Shown: positions 8,748 to 16,128 of the stretch, in pieces | Numbering within the stretch: position 1 is the stretch's first letter | Layout of the letters: each line of letters begins with the position of its first letter | Assembly (NCBI GenBank): GCA_035362935.1 | Contig: DAOSEC010000004.1 | Coordinates: 28,367-92,366 of the forward strand | From: DAOSEC01 sp035362935 | Lineage (GTDB): Bacteria > Bacillota_I > Bacilli_A > ML615J-28 > CAG-313 | Length of the DNA stretch: 64,000 bases | Direction: 5' to 3' | The notes under the pieces: generated by a model | Databases searched by the model: none | The model's input: the letters and a program-made list of their open reading frames with translations, nothing else | Told to the model about the DNA's origin: nothing | Translations under genes and position numbers: made by a program

Positions 8748-9366
8748 ACACTTTATTAATAATCATCTCTAATTCTTCATCTTTTTTTGTATCTTTTGGT
8801 CTTAACTTTGTTCTTTGTTGATTTAACAATATCATATCAACATACCGTAATGAGCTCTTCTTCGCTTTTAAACTTTCTAATAATGCTAATTTAATATCTT
8901 CTGTTGAGTATTGTTCTTCTAGTATCCAAACATTGATAATATCAAGTTCATAGGAAGATAATGGTCTATGATACTCTTGTTCAACCATTTGAATGACAGA
9001 TTTTACCTCTTGATTGGTTTCTATTTTTTTCTCAACTACTTCTTCTTGATCAAACAATTTCTCTAGCTTTTTTAGCGTTGGATTTAAATTGAATGATTCT
9101 TTACCACTCTTTTGTGAGTAGTCGATTTCAACAAAACCACTTTCAACAAGTTCGACGATACGTTCGCTGCATTCTTCCAATCGAATGCTCATTTTTTTTG
9201 ATAGTGTTTTTGGAGATAGGAAGTTGATACCATTCTTTTTCTGTTTAAATAATAGGATTAGGATGAGTACATTCGTCTCATCTAGTTTCAGTTTCGGATA
9301 GTGTTCAATTAAAACATCAACAAAAGACACCATTTCTTCAGAAATTAATCTTGTCATTATACTCAT
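8731..9366 (-). CDS. dnaD: Replication initiation/restart protein DnaD
   Basis: DnaD acts in oriC initiation and PriA-dependent restart in Bacillota. The N-terminal winged-helix domain (about residues 1-100) includes LDETNVLILILLFKQKKNG. The C-terminal DnaB_2/DnaD domain contains YHRPLSSYELDIINVWILEE, a good match for the conserved YxxxIxxxW motif. 211 residues is close to B. subtilis DnaD (232). The start at 9366 has AAGGAG eight bases upstream. DnaD is the expected partner of the degenerate PriA encoded nearby. Confidence 0.9.
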   Translation of the reverse strand: MSIMTRLISEEMVSFVDVLIEHYPKLKLDETNVLILILLFKQKKNGINFLSPKTLSKKMSIRLEECSERIVELVESGFVEIDYSQKSGKESFNLNPTLKKLEKLFDQEEVVEKKIETNQEVKSVIQMVEQEYHRPLSSYELDIINVWILEEQYSTEDIKLALLESLKAKKSSLRYVDMILLNQQRTKLRPKDTKKDEELEMIINKVYEKKK

Positions 9367-9386
9367 ATCATCAACTCCTTATTGTT

Positions 9387-9414
9387 ATTATACCATTTTT
9401 TTGTGATTTGTAAA
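9387..9414 (-). promoter_or_regulatory. Promoter of dnaD-nth
   Basis: TTTACA (9409-9414), a 16-base spacer and TATAAT (9387-9392) preceded by ATGG. It means dnaD-nth can be transcribed apart from the riboswitch-controlled gene upstream. Confidence 0.65.
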
Positions 9415-9416
9415 AA

Positions 9417-9749
9417 CTAATTTACCGATTGGTATTTCATAAGATACGTTTCTTTCACATAATCTATCAACTCTTGATCACAACTTACCATATCAATACA
9501 AATACCTTTTTTTACTTCATAAATCATAACACGATCTTTTGCTTTATAATGGGATCTGTTAAAGACAATGGAGTAGGTCTTCGAGTTGAAATTTATCGTA
9601 TCACTATCAAACCACTCATCGCATTGCAACACATTTCTTATTGCATATCCAATCCATAGTGGGATTTTTCTACTTTTAACAAGGATCTCGTTCTTGCTAT
9701 CAAGTTCAATAATCCACACAAGAGTTCCTTCATAAGGATTTTTGTTCAT
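9417..9749 (-). CDS. Protein of unknown function behind a SAM-I riboswitch
   Basis: 110 residues, soluble, with no signal peptide, membrane helix or motif that I recognise. It is rich in beta-prone stretches (GTLVWIIELDSKNEILVK, TYSIVFNRSHYKAKDRVMIYEV) and has three cysteines. I start it at the ATG at 9749, which has AGGAGG eight bases upstream; the in-frame ATG at 9779 lies before that site. The leader is a SAM-I riboswitch with its own promoter and terminator, so expression should rise when S-adenosylmethionine is scarce. That points to methionine, cysteine or SAM metabolism or transport, but no function can be assigned. No terminator follows, so transcripts may run into dnaD-nth. Confidence 0.8.
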   Translation of the reverse strand: MNKNPYEGTLVWIIELDSKNEILVKSRKIPLWIGYAIRNVLQCDEWFDSDTINFNSKTYSIVFNRSHYKAKDRVMIYEVKKGICIDMVSCDQELIDYVKETYLMKYQSVN

Positions 9750-9792
9750 ACAAATTTTCCTCCTTTCTATTTGTTCCATAAAAAGAAGGAAT

Positions 9793-9924
9793 AAAAAATC
9801 CCCATCGTAATGATAGGAACCTCAGAAAACAGATTACCCATCGTTCAAGCTTTGGCACCTTGCTGATTTAAGTAGGTTGCCGAAGGGTCACAGAGCTTGT
9901 CTCTCACCTTCTCTTTATGGTAAT
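9793..9924 (-). promoter_or_regulatory. SAM-I (S-box) riboswitch with transcription terminator
   Basis: The minus strand shows the S-box landmarks in order. The P1 half ATTACCAT (9917-9924) comes first, then AGAGAAGG. The P2/kink-turn arm follows (GAGAGAC, GCTCT, TGACCC), then CGGCAACC. Next are GGTGCCAA and GAACGATG, and the closing P1 half ATGGGTAAT (9833-9841). Downstream, TTCCTATC and GATGGGGA form a terminator stem around an ATTAC loop, followed by a T6 run (9793-9819). The loop ATTAC can pair with GTAAT of P1, a plausible antiterminator. The layout implies transcription is switched off when S-adenosylmethionine binds. The aptamer is about 92 nt, somewhat compact for the family. Confidence 0.88.
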
Positions 9925-9927
9925 TAA

Positions 9928-9956
9928 ATTATAACATGAATGTCCACAAAGTGCAA
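9928..9956 (-). promoter_or_regulatory. Promoter of the SAM riboswitch transcript
   Basis: TTGCAC (9951-9956), a 17-base spacer and TATAAT (9928-9933) with a TGT extension. The transcript should start at or within the first P1 bases of the riboswitch. Confidence 0.75.
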
Positions 9957-9961
9957 CCTAC

Positions 9962-9988
9962 AAAAAAATCTCCCGTCTGGGAGATTTT
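9962..9988 (-). terminator. Terminator of the fakA-recG-plsX-rnc operon
   Basis: Stem AAATCTCCC/GGGAGATTT with a four-base loop and a T7 run on the minus strand, just after the rnc stop. Confidence 0.88.
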
Positions 9989-9990
9989 AT

Positions 9991-10683
9991 TTATTTTCGA
10001 ACCATTAGTGATAACGCTGCTTTAGCGGCTTCTTGTGAAGCTTCTTTTTTGCTTTTTCCGATTCCTTCACCAAGCTTTATATCATCAAGGTAAACACTCA
10101 TTTTAAACGTTCGATCATGTGGTGGTCCTTCTTCAAAATCTAGACGATATTGTAGTTCTTTCCTACTTTCTGACTGAATGAGTTCCTGCAACATACTTTT
10201 ATGATCAGTAAATGTTTCAAAATTAGAGGATGTAATTTGTGGAAATACAATTGCTTGAAGAATTGCTTTGGCACTTTCCACTCCTGCAGTTAAGAATAAT
10301 GCACCCAGTAGTGCTTCAAATGAATCTGCTAAGACTGCAGGTCTCAATCTGCCACCGCTTGCCTCTTCACCTTTTCCAAGGAGAATCAATTGGTCTACAC
10401 CAGACTTAAGTGCATACTCTGCAGCTGCCGCTTCACATACATGCTTCGCTCGTAATTTTGTTAACTCACCCTCAGGGTAGTTTGGGTAAGTTTTATATAA
10501 AAAATCAGAAACATATAACTGTAATACCGCATCTCCTAAAAATTCAAGTCTTTCGTTATCTTCTACTTTATTTTCATTAGCATATGATGTGTGGGTCAGT
10601 GCCTGAACAATCAAGTCATACTTGGTTAAGACAATACCATAATTCCTTAAAAATTTTTCGATCTGCTTTTCTTTGTTTCCCAT
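9991..10683 (-). CDS. rnc: Ribonuclease III
   Basis: Cleaves double-stranded RNA in rRNA processing and mRNA turnover. The signature NERLEFLGDAVLQLYVSDFLY (the first run of catalytic acids) and the later DSFEALLGALFLTAG supply the metal ligands. A C-terminal double-stranded RNA-binding domain ends KKEASQEAAKAALSLM. 230 residues, normal. It starts two bases after the plsX stop. In most Bacillota acpP sits before rnc and smc-ftsY after it; none of these is here. Confidence 0.97.
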   Translation of the reverse strand: MGNKEKQIEKFLRNYGIVLTKYDLIVQALTHTSYANENKVEDNERLEFLGDAVLQLYVSDFLYKTYPNYPEGELTKLRAKHVCEAAAAEYALKSGVDQLILLGKGEEASGGRLRPAVLADSFEALLGALFLTAGVESAKAILQAIVFPQITSSNFETFTDHKSMLQELIQSESRKELQYRLDFEEGPPHDRTFKMSVYLDDIKLGEGIGKSKKEASQEAAKAALSLMVRK

Positions 10684-10685
10684 AA

Positions 10686-11696
10686 TTATTCTTCTTCACT
10701 TAAGGGATTCAATGCGATGATTTCTTTCATCTTTTCAACAACATTAGCTTTTACAATTACTCTTGCTTGATTAATCGCATTCATAAATGCATAATCATTG
10801 CTAGATCCATGTGCTTTCACTATGACACCATCAACTCCAAAAATATTTGCCCCACCTATTTCATCAGCGCTAAATTGTTTTTTAAATCTTTTAAGTGCTT
10901 TTTTCATAAATAGTGCACCTATCATTGCAAACACTGAACTTTTAATCTGCTTTTTTAGTCCCATACCAATCGCTTTCGCTGATCCTTCAAAAGTCTTCAT
11001 GGCGATATTTCCAGTAAATCCATCTGTTAAAATAATGTCAACATCTGCTGTTAATAGCTCTTTTGGTTCTAAATTACCAATGAAGTTGATAGATTCATCA
11101 TCTGTTAATAGTTTAAATACTTCTTTTTCCAGATCTCTTCCTTTTCCTGGTTCTGATCCGATGTTCAAAAGTCCTACTTTTGGACGTTCAACACCTCTGG
11201 TTTCACGGAAAAAGATACTTGCAAATTGTGCATGTTGAAGCATATGTTCTGCTTTGATATCAGTATTTGCACCAACATCTAGCATAATTCCTCCCCCTGG
11301 TCGGAAGGAAGGCACATTTGGGCAAAGTGCTACTCGTTTCATACCACGTATTCTTCTCACAACGATATGAGCTGCAACAATAGCACCTTGTGTTGGACCA
11401 GCAGTCACTGCCCCATCAGCTTCCTTGTTTTTAACAGCACTAAAAGACATCACCATAGAAGTATCTTTGTTTCGTCTAATTTCTGAAATCGGATCTTTTT
11501 CTCCCATATCAATTTGACGAGGAGCATGAACAATCATAATACGTTCACTGCTAGTAAGAAGTGGTTTGATTTTTTCTTCATCACCATATAATGTTAACTC
11601 AATGTCATCATATTTTTTAATTGCCATCATTGAACCTTTTACAACAATGTCAGGAGCAAAATCTCCTCCCATAGCATCAATTGCTAATTTTATCAT
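10686..11696 (-). CDS. plsX: Phosphate acyltransferase PlsX
   Basis: Interconverts acyl-ACP and acyl-phosphate at the start of phospholipid synthesis, feeding PlsY. The N-terminus IKLAIDAMGGDFAPDIVVKG and the blocks ADGAVTAGPTQGAIVAAH, MLDVGANTDIKAEHML and LTDGFTGNIAMKTFEGSAKAIG are family hallmarks. 336 residues, normal. It lies between recG and rnc, with fabD, fabG and acpP missing from the usual cluster. FakA, which makes acyl-phosphate from free fatty acids, is in the same run of genes. This suggests PlsX works here with imported fatty acids. Confidence 0.96.
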   Translation of the reverse strand: MIKLAIDAMGGDFAPDIVVKGSMMAIKKYDDIELTLYGDEEKIKPLLTSSERIMIVHAPRQIDMGEKDPISEIRRNKDTSMVMSFSAVKNKEADGAVTAGPTQGAIVAAHIVVRRIRGMKRVALCPNVPSFRPGGGIMLDVGANTDIKAEHMLQHAQFASIFFRETRGVERPKVGLLNIGSEPGKGRDLEKEVFKLLTDDESINFIGNLEPKELLTADVDIILTDGFTGNIAMKTFEGSAKAIGMGLKKQIKSSVFAMIGALFMKKALKRFKKQFSADEIGGANIFGVDGVIVKAHGSSNDYAFMNAINQARVIVKANVVEKMKEIIALNPLSEEE

Positions 11697-11708
11697 ATCT
11701 TCACATCC

Positions 11709-13751
11709 TTAATCTAATTGATTGGTTTTCTTCTCATAATTTTCGATTGCTTCTAAGAATAAAAATTGATATTGGCTGTTTGCATTAAACTCATCGCTTA
11801 CAACAATCCCGTCAGCCTCTTCATTGGCTTTCTCAAACAATGTTGCGTCTTTGACGATATCTGCGAACCTAAAGTTGATATTGCCAGATTGTCGTTCGCC
11901 AAAGAAATCACCAGGACCTCGCAGTTTTAAATCTTCTTCTGCTAAAATAAAACCATCGCTATTTTCTTCCACTAGTCTTAATCTCTTAATGCTTGCTTCA
12001 TTTGTTGTATCACTAACTAAGAAACAATAGGATTGTAGGTCTCCACGTTGTACACGACCTCGCATTTGATGTAACTGAGCGATACCAAATCTCTCCGCTC
12101 CTAAAATCACTATAGTTGTGGCGTTTAGAACATTCACTCCTACTTCAATCACACTTGTTGCGACTAAGATTTGTATCTCGTTTTTCAAGAACGCAGCCAT
12201 AACCGACTCTTTTTCATCCATTTTGAGTTTCCCATGAATCAAACCTATGTTTGCGATACCATCAAAATATTTTGTCATGTTTTGATAGATTTCGGTTGCG
12301 TTTGCTGCTTCAATTGCTTCTGATTCGTTGATTAATGGTGTAACAATAAACACTTGTCTGTTGGACTTTAACTCTTTCTTGATGTGATCCATAACCACAC
12401 GTTTATTTTTCTCATCGATATATTGTGTAATTACTTTCTTTTTTTGTCCTGGCATTGTACGTATAATTGATATATCAGTGTCTCCAAATGAAGAAATTGC
12501 TAAACTTCTAGGGATTGGTGTTGCTGACATCTTAAGGTAGTCAATATCTCTCCCCTTTGTTTTAATCGAAACCCGTTGCTTTACGCCAAATCGATGTTCT
12601 TCATCCGTCACAACTATACCTAAATTCTTAAACTCAACCTCTTTTTGAAACAAGGCATGCGTCCCAATTAATATGTCAATCGTTCCTAATTCTAAATTTT
12701 CAAGTAACTGCTTACGTTCTTTTCCAATAATGGAAGAAGTTAGTAATCCAATCTTAATATCTAGGTCCTTAAAAAGTTCTTGAAACGTTAGATAGTGTTG
12801 ACTTGCTAAAATCTCTGTTGGACACATTAGAGCACCTTGATATCCCGCTGTTATAGCGGCGTAAATGCTTATCGCTGATACTATCGTTTTTCCACTTCCA
12901 ACTTCACCTTGTAACAATCGATTCATTTTGAAGGGAGATGACATATCAATCAATATATCTTCAAGTACTCTATATTGATCAATGGTCAGTTGATATGGTA
13001 ATTTTTCAATAAAAGAACTAACTTTTTCTGAATCAAATGCTATGCTTACCCCAGCTTCATCAGATTTGCGTCGAAATGCAAGATACTTTACATTAATTTG
13101 ATATCTTAGTAACTCTTCAAACTTAACACGTTCGATTGCTCGGTTTAAATCTACAATCTTTTCAGGTAAGTGAAGTATCCTTACTGTATCTTGAATCCCA
13201 AGCAAATGATGCTTATCCAATAAGCTTATAGGTATTTCTTCTTCAAGTTGATCAATATATTTACTAATTATTTTCTCGATGATGGAAATATATTTGCTCG
13301 CAGTGATGTCCTTGAAGTCATAGACAGGATAAATCGACATAACACCTTCATCGATGAACAAAATCTCATTTACGGTAAATGTATTATAATTGCTATTAAA
13401 CTTGCCATTTAATCGGACCATAACTCCATAAGTCAACTTTGTTTTTAAAAACTGCCGATTAAATATAATTGCTTTTATTTTTTTATCTTCTACTTCAACA
13501 TAAAAACTCATTGATACTAGTTTTGGTTTTATATTGTTGATGATAACCTTACCTAAAACGGTACCTTCAATTGTAACGTTCTGATCGATTTGAACATCTT
13601 TTAAACTAGAAACAGTAAAATCTTCATACCTACTTGGATAGTGTTTTAATAAATCATAGACTGATTCAATTCCTTGTTTTTTAAGGGTAGTCAATGATTT
13701 TGTAGGTATATAATCTAAATCAGATAAAAGAACCGTTTTCAGTCTCTGCAT
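11709..13751 (-). CDS. recG: ATP-dependent DNA helicase RecG
   Basis: Remodels stalled forks and branched DNA. An N-terminal wedge/OB domain (about residues 50-145) precedes the helicase lobes. Walker A is LLQGEVGSGKTIVSA, Walker B is DEEHRFGVKQR (usually DEQHRFG), motif III is SATPIPRSLAIS, and motif VI is QMRGRVQRG. All motor motifs are intact, in contrast to PriA in this window. 680 residues, normal. Its ATG follows AGGAGG, which lies directly after an intrinsic terminator separating it from fakA. Confidence 0.97.
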   Translation of the reverse strand: MQRLKTVLLSDLDYIPTKSLTTLKKQGIESVYDLLKHYPSRYEDFTVSSLKDVQIDQNVTIEGTVLGKVIINNIKPKLVSMSFYVEVEDKKIKAIIFNRQFLKTKLTYGVMVRLNGKFNSNYNTFTVNEILFIDEGVMSIYPVYDFKDITASKYISIIEKIISKYIDQLEEEIPISLLDKHHLLGIQDTVRILHLPEKIVDLNRAIERVKFEELLRYQINVKYLAFRRKSDEAGVSIAFDSEKVSSFIEKLPYQLTIDQYRVLEDILIDMSSPFKMNRLLQGEVGSGKTIVSAISIYAAITAGYQGALMCPTEILASQHYLTFQELFKDLDIKIGLLTSSIIGKERKQLLENLELGTIDILIGTHALFQKEVEFKNLGIVVTDEEHRFGVKQRVSIKTKGRDIDYLKMSATPIPRSLAISSFGDTDISIIRTMPGQKKKVITQYIDEKNKRVVMDHIKKELKSNRQVFIVTPLINESEAIEAANATEIYQNMTKYFDGIANIGLIHGKLKMDEKESVMAAFLKNEIQILVATSVIEVGVNVLNATTIVILGAERFGIAQLHQMRGRVQRGDLQSYCFLVSDTTNEASIKRLRLVEENSDGFILAEEDLKLRGPGDFFGERQSGNINFRFADIVKDATLFEKANEEADGIVVSDEFNANSQYQFLFLEAIENYEKKTNQLD

Positions 13752-13761
13752 ACAAGCCTCC

Positions 13762-13794
13762 TAAAAAAATTTGAAGCGACCTAAGCCGCTTCAA
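13762..13794 (-). terminator. Intrinsic terminator between fakA and recG
   Basis: Stem TTGAAGCG/CGCTTCAA with an eight-base loop and a T7 run on the minus strand. The recG ribosome-binding site AGGAGG begins right after the T-run. Expression of recG-plsX-rnc would depend on read-through or on a promoter within fakA that I could not identify. Confidence 0.8.
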
Positions 13795-13799
13795 CAGTT

Positions 13800-15467
13800 C
13801 TATTCTATGGATAGAATATAACTATAAACGTCTTGTTTTCCCTCGATTGTATCGATTTCAAGATCACTATAGTTTTCCTCAATAAACGATGTTACTTCTT
13901 CTAATTCATCCTTGTTTACATCAGCTCCATAGATGATGGTAATAATTTCTTTGTCATTTGCTTTTGCTTTTTCAAGAATGCTTTTAATAACATCTTTTCT
14001 ATTCTTTACACTAACAACGATTTTTCCGTTAACAATACCTATAAAGTCCCCGTTGTGAATTTTCAAACCTTCGAACTCAGTATCCCGTACAGAATAGGTT
14101 ACTAGCCCACTCGTAACATTCGCTATTACATCAGAAATTTCAGCCATTATGTCTTCAATCTCACCATTTAAGTCTAGCATTGTTAACGCTGAATATCCTT
14201 GTGCAATTGATTTTGTTTCGACAACATGAACGCTTGCGTTCTTATAGTATTTCCCTGCTTGTCTAGCAGCCATAATAATGTTGCTATTATTTGGGAACAC
14301 AATGATGTTATCCGCATTCAATGCATCAAACCCTTTAACGAAATCGTCAGTGGAAGGATTCATGCTTTGTCCTCCAGATACGACATAATCTACACCCATT
14401 TGTTTGAATGTTTCAACAATACCTTCACCAGATGCTACTGCTACTATCGCATACTTCTTTCTTGGTTGCTCAACTTTTTCAGCTATGCAATCTTCGCATG
14501 CACAATTTCCTGCTTCTGCTTGGATTTCACTGTGTTGAACTGTCATATTCTCAATCTTCAAAGTCACAAACTCACCAAATTGTTGACACATATTTAATGC
14601 ATCACCTGGTGTAAGTGTATGAACATGAACCTTCACTATGTCGTCATCTTTTACAACTACAATCGAATCTCCTAATGTAGATAAACGATCGACAATGATT
14701 TTTTCATTGAATGTTGCTACATCTACTTTTTTATTCGTCAATTGTAAAATAAATTCAGTACAATATCCAAATTCAACTTCAACATTACTATCAAATGATA
14801 GTTTGCTAGCAACATGAAGGGATTCTGCAATCGTGTCACTTGAGATAAATTTACCTTCAAGTGCCATTTGCATTCCTTCAATAATATAGATAAGCCCTGC
14901 TCCTCCGCTATCGATTACTCCTGCTTCTTTTAGTACAGGCAATAATGATGGAGTTCTTTCAAGAGATTCTCTTGCCTCTTTTAGATAAATATCAAAGTAA
15001 TCATTGATTGTTGTGTCTTCAGTTAATACAGATTTTGCTTTTTCAGCAGCTTCTCTAGCAACGGTTAAGATTGTTCCTTCAACAGGTTTTATAACAGCTT
15101 TGTAAGCTTGGCGTACACCAGATAACATTGCATCTGCTAAAATAAAGACATCAACTTCATTGTGTCCTTCAACGCCTTTATAGATTCCTCTAAACAATTG
15201 AGATAAGATAACTCCTGAGTTACCACGCGCACCCATTAGCATACCACGCGATAATTTCTTTGACATTTCATAGATTGAGTTATCATCAAAATCCTTAATT
15301 TCATTAGCTCCAGCTTCAATGGTCATTTTCATATTTGTTCCTGTATCACCATCTGGGACAGGGAACACGTTTAAAGAGTCAACGGTTTTGTAGTTTTTCT
15401 TTAAGTTGGCCGCACCATTTGTAACAATTGCTTTGTATAATTGGCCATCTAATATTCGTATATGCAT
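13800..15467 (-). CDS. fakA: Fatty acid kinase subunit FakA (DAK/YloV family)
   Basis: FakA phosphorylates fatty acids presented by FakB proteins, making acyl-phosphate. The N-terminal DhaL/DAK2 kinase domain has NVFPVPDGDTGTNMKMTI (metal-binding aspartates), ARGNSGVILSQLFRG and DSGGAGL. The middle domain has C236, H281 and H283, corresponding to the zinc ligands described in S. aureus FakA. The C-terminal DegV-like domain follows residue 335. A CxCxxC cluster (C322, C324, C327) sits in the linker, which is unusual enough to note. 555 residues. yloU (asp23) is not beside it as in Bacillus. No fakB is visible in this window. Confidence 0.93.
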   Translation of the reverse strand: MHIRILDGQLYKAIVTNGAANLKKNYKTVDSLNVFPVPDGDTGTNMKMTIEAGANEIKDFDDNSIYEMSKKLSRGMLMGARGNSGVILSQLFRGIYKGVEGHNEVDVFILADAMLSGVRQAYKAVIKPVEGTILTVAREAAEKAKSVLTEDTTINDYFDIYLKEARESLERTPSLLPVLKEAGVIDSGGAGLIYIIEGMQMALEGKFISSDTIAESLHVASKLSFDSNVEVEFGYCTEFILQLTNKKVDVATFNEKIIVDRLSTLGDSIVVVKDDDIVKVHVHTLTPGDALNMCQQFGEFVTLKIENMTVQHSEIQAEAGNCACEDCIAEKVEQPRKKYAIVAVASGEGIVETFKQMGVDYVVSGGQSMNPSTDDFVKGFDALNADNIIVFPNNSNIIMAARQAGKYYKNASVHVVETKSIAQGYSALTMLDLNGEIEDIMAEISDVIANVTSGLVTYSVRDTEFEGLKIHNGDFIGIVNGKIVVSVKNRKDVIKSILEKAKANDKEIITIIYGADVNKDELEEVTSFIEENYSDLEIDTIEGKQDVYSYILSIE

Positions 15468-15511
15468 AACGCGCCTCCTAATAACATCAATAACATTTTA
15501 TTGACTTATAT

Positions 15512-15540
15512 ATAATACCACATTTACAATAAAAATGCAA
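15512..15540 (-). promoter_or_regulatory. Promoter of fakA
   Basis: TTGCAT (15535-15540), a 17-base spacer ending TGTGG, and TATTAT (15512-15517) on the minus strand, about 45 bases before the fakA ATG. Confidence 0.7.
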
Positions 15541-15576
15541 GAATTTCAACTGCATTTCAATGTCATCGTTTATTTA

Positions 15577-15599
15577 GTATATCAAAATATTTGATATAC
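15577..15599. promoter_or_regulatory. Perfect 23-bp palindrome upstream of fakA (operator candidate)
   Basis: Arms GTATATCAAA and TTTGATATAC are perfect 10-base inverted repeats around ATA. It lies about 37 bases upstream of the fakA -35 hexamer in the 329-base divergent region between fakA and rpsT. It has no T-run, so it is not a terminator. It may be an operator for a dimeric regulator. Apart from this dyad and the two promoters I see nothing else in the intergenic region. Confidence 0.5.
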
Positions 15600-15738
15600 A
15601 AATCATATCATAACAGCAGTATAAAATCAACAAATATTACATCAATCTTTTCATTTATCTATCAGTTGATGTTTGGAAACACATTCAATTCACATTTGTT
15701 CAGTCATTTTCTTAATACCCAATAATTTCACTTTTTAC

Positions 15739-15766
15739 TTGCTTTTTTTACATATTATGGTATAAT
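15739..15766 (+). promoter_or_regulatory. Promoter of rpsT
   Basis: TTGCTT (15739-15744), a 16-base spacer ending TATGG, and a perfect TATAAT (15761-15766), 30 bases before the rpsT start. Confidence 0.75.
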
Positions 15767-15796
15767 TTGTATGTTAAGTTATTCGGAGGTGAAATC

Positions 15797-16060
15797 GTGG
15801 CAAATATCAAACAACAAATCAAACGCGTAAAAACAAATGAGAAAAAAAGATTATTAAATGCTTCTTTCAAATCATCATTAAGAACAGCAATCAAAGGTGT
15901 TGAAACAGCTGTTGCAGGAAATAATAAAGCAGAAGCTTTAGAAGCTTACAAATTAGCATGCAAGAAATTAGACAAAGCTGTAAGCAAAGGAATTTTCCAT
16001 AAAAATTACGCAAGCGGACAAAAATCTCGTCTATCAATCGCTATTAATAGTATTGAGTAA
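15797..16060 (+). CDS. rpsT: 30S ribosomal protein S20
   Basis: A small, very basic helical-bundle protein that binds 16S rRNA. The sequence VANIKQQIKRVKTNEKKRLLN at the start and KGIFHKNYASGQKSRL near the end are typical of S20. I start at the GTG at 15797, eight bases after CGGAGGTGA, giving 87 residues. The in-frame ATG at 15767 lies upstream of that site, right at the promoter. A single-gene plus-strand unit facing holA, the normal rpsT-holA neighbourhood. Confidence 0.95.
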   Translation: MANIKQQIKRVKTNEKKRLLNASFKSSLRTAIKGVETAVAGNNKAEALEAYKLACKKLDKAVSKGIFHKNYASGQKSRLSIAINSIE

Positions 16061-16067
16061 TAAAAAT

Positions 16068-16086
16068 ACCCTAACAGGGTTTTTTT
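16068..16086 (+). terminator. Terminator of rpsT
   Basis: Stem ACCCT/AGGGT-type hairpin (16068-16080) with a T7 run, eight bases after the rpsT stop. A second, stronger hairpin follows immediately. Confidence 0.8.
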
Positions 16087-16092
16087 ATTTTT

Positions 16093-16128
16093 AAAAGGGC
16101 TTTAACCAATATAATTAAAGCCCTTTTT
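16093..16128. terminator. Bidirectional terminator between rpsT and holA
   Basis: Perfect 13-base-pair stem AAAAGGGCTTTAA/TTAAAGCCCTTTT around a nine-base loop, with A and T runs on both sides. It serves the convergent holA and backs up the rpsT terminator. Confidence 0.9.

Noticed and set aside
9793..9956. Other riboswitch classes for the leader (T-box, TPP, SAM-II)
   Set aside because: The order of CGGCAACC, GGTGCCAA, GAACGATG and the closing stem fits only the SAM-I family; no T-box TGGNACCGCG or TPP CTGAGA motif is present.
10798..11238. A 146-residue plus-strand frame antisense to plsX
   Set aside because: It is the complement of a strongly conserved plsX region; it lacks a ribosome-binding site, and its Pro/Ser-rich composition is typical of antisense shadows.
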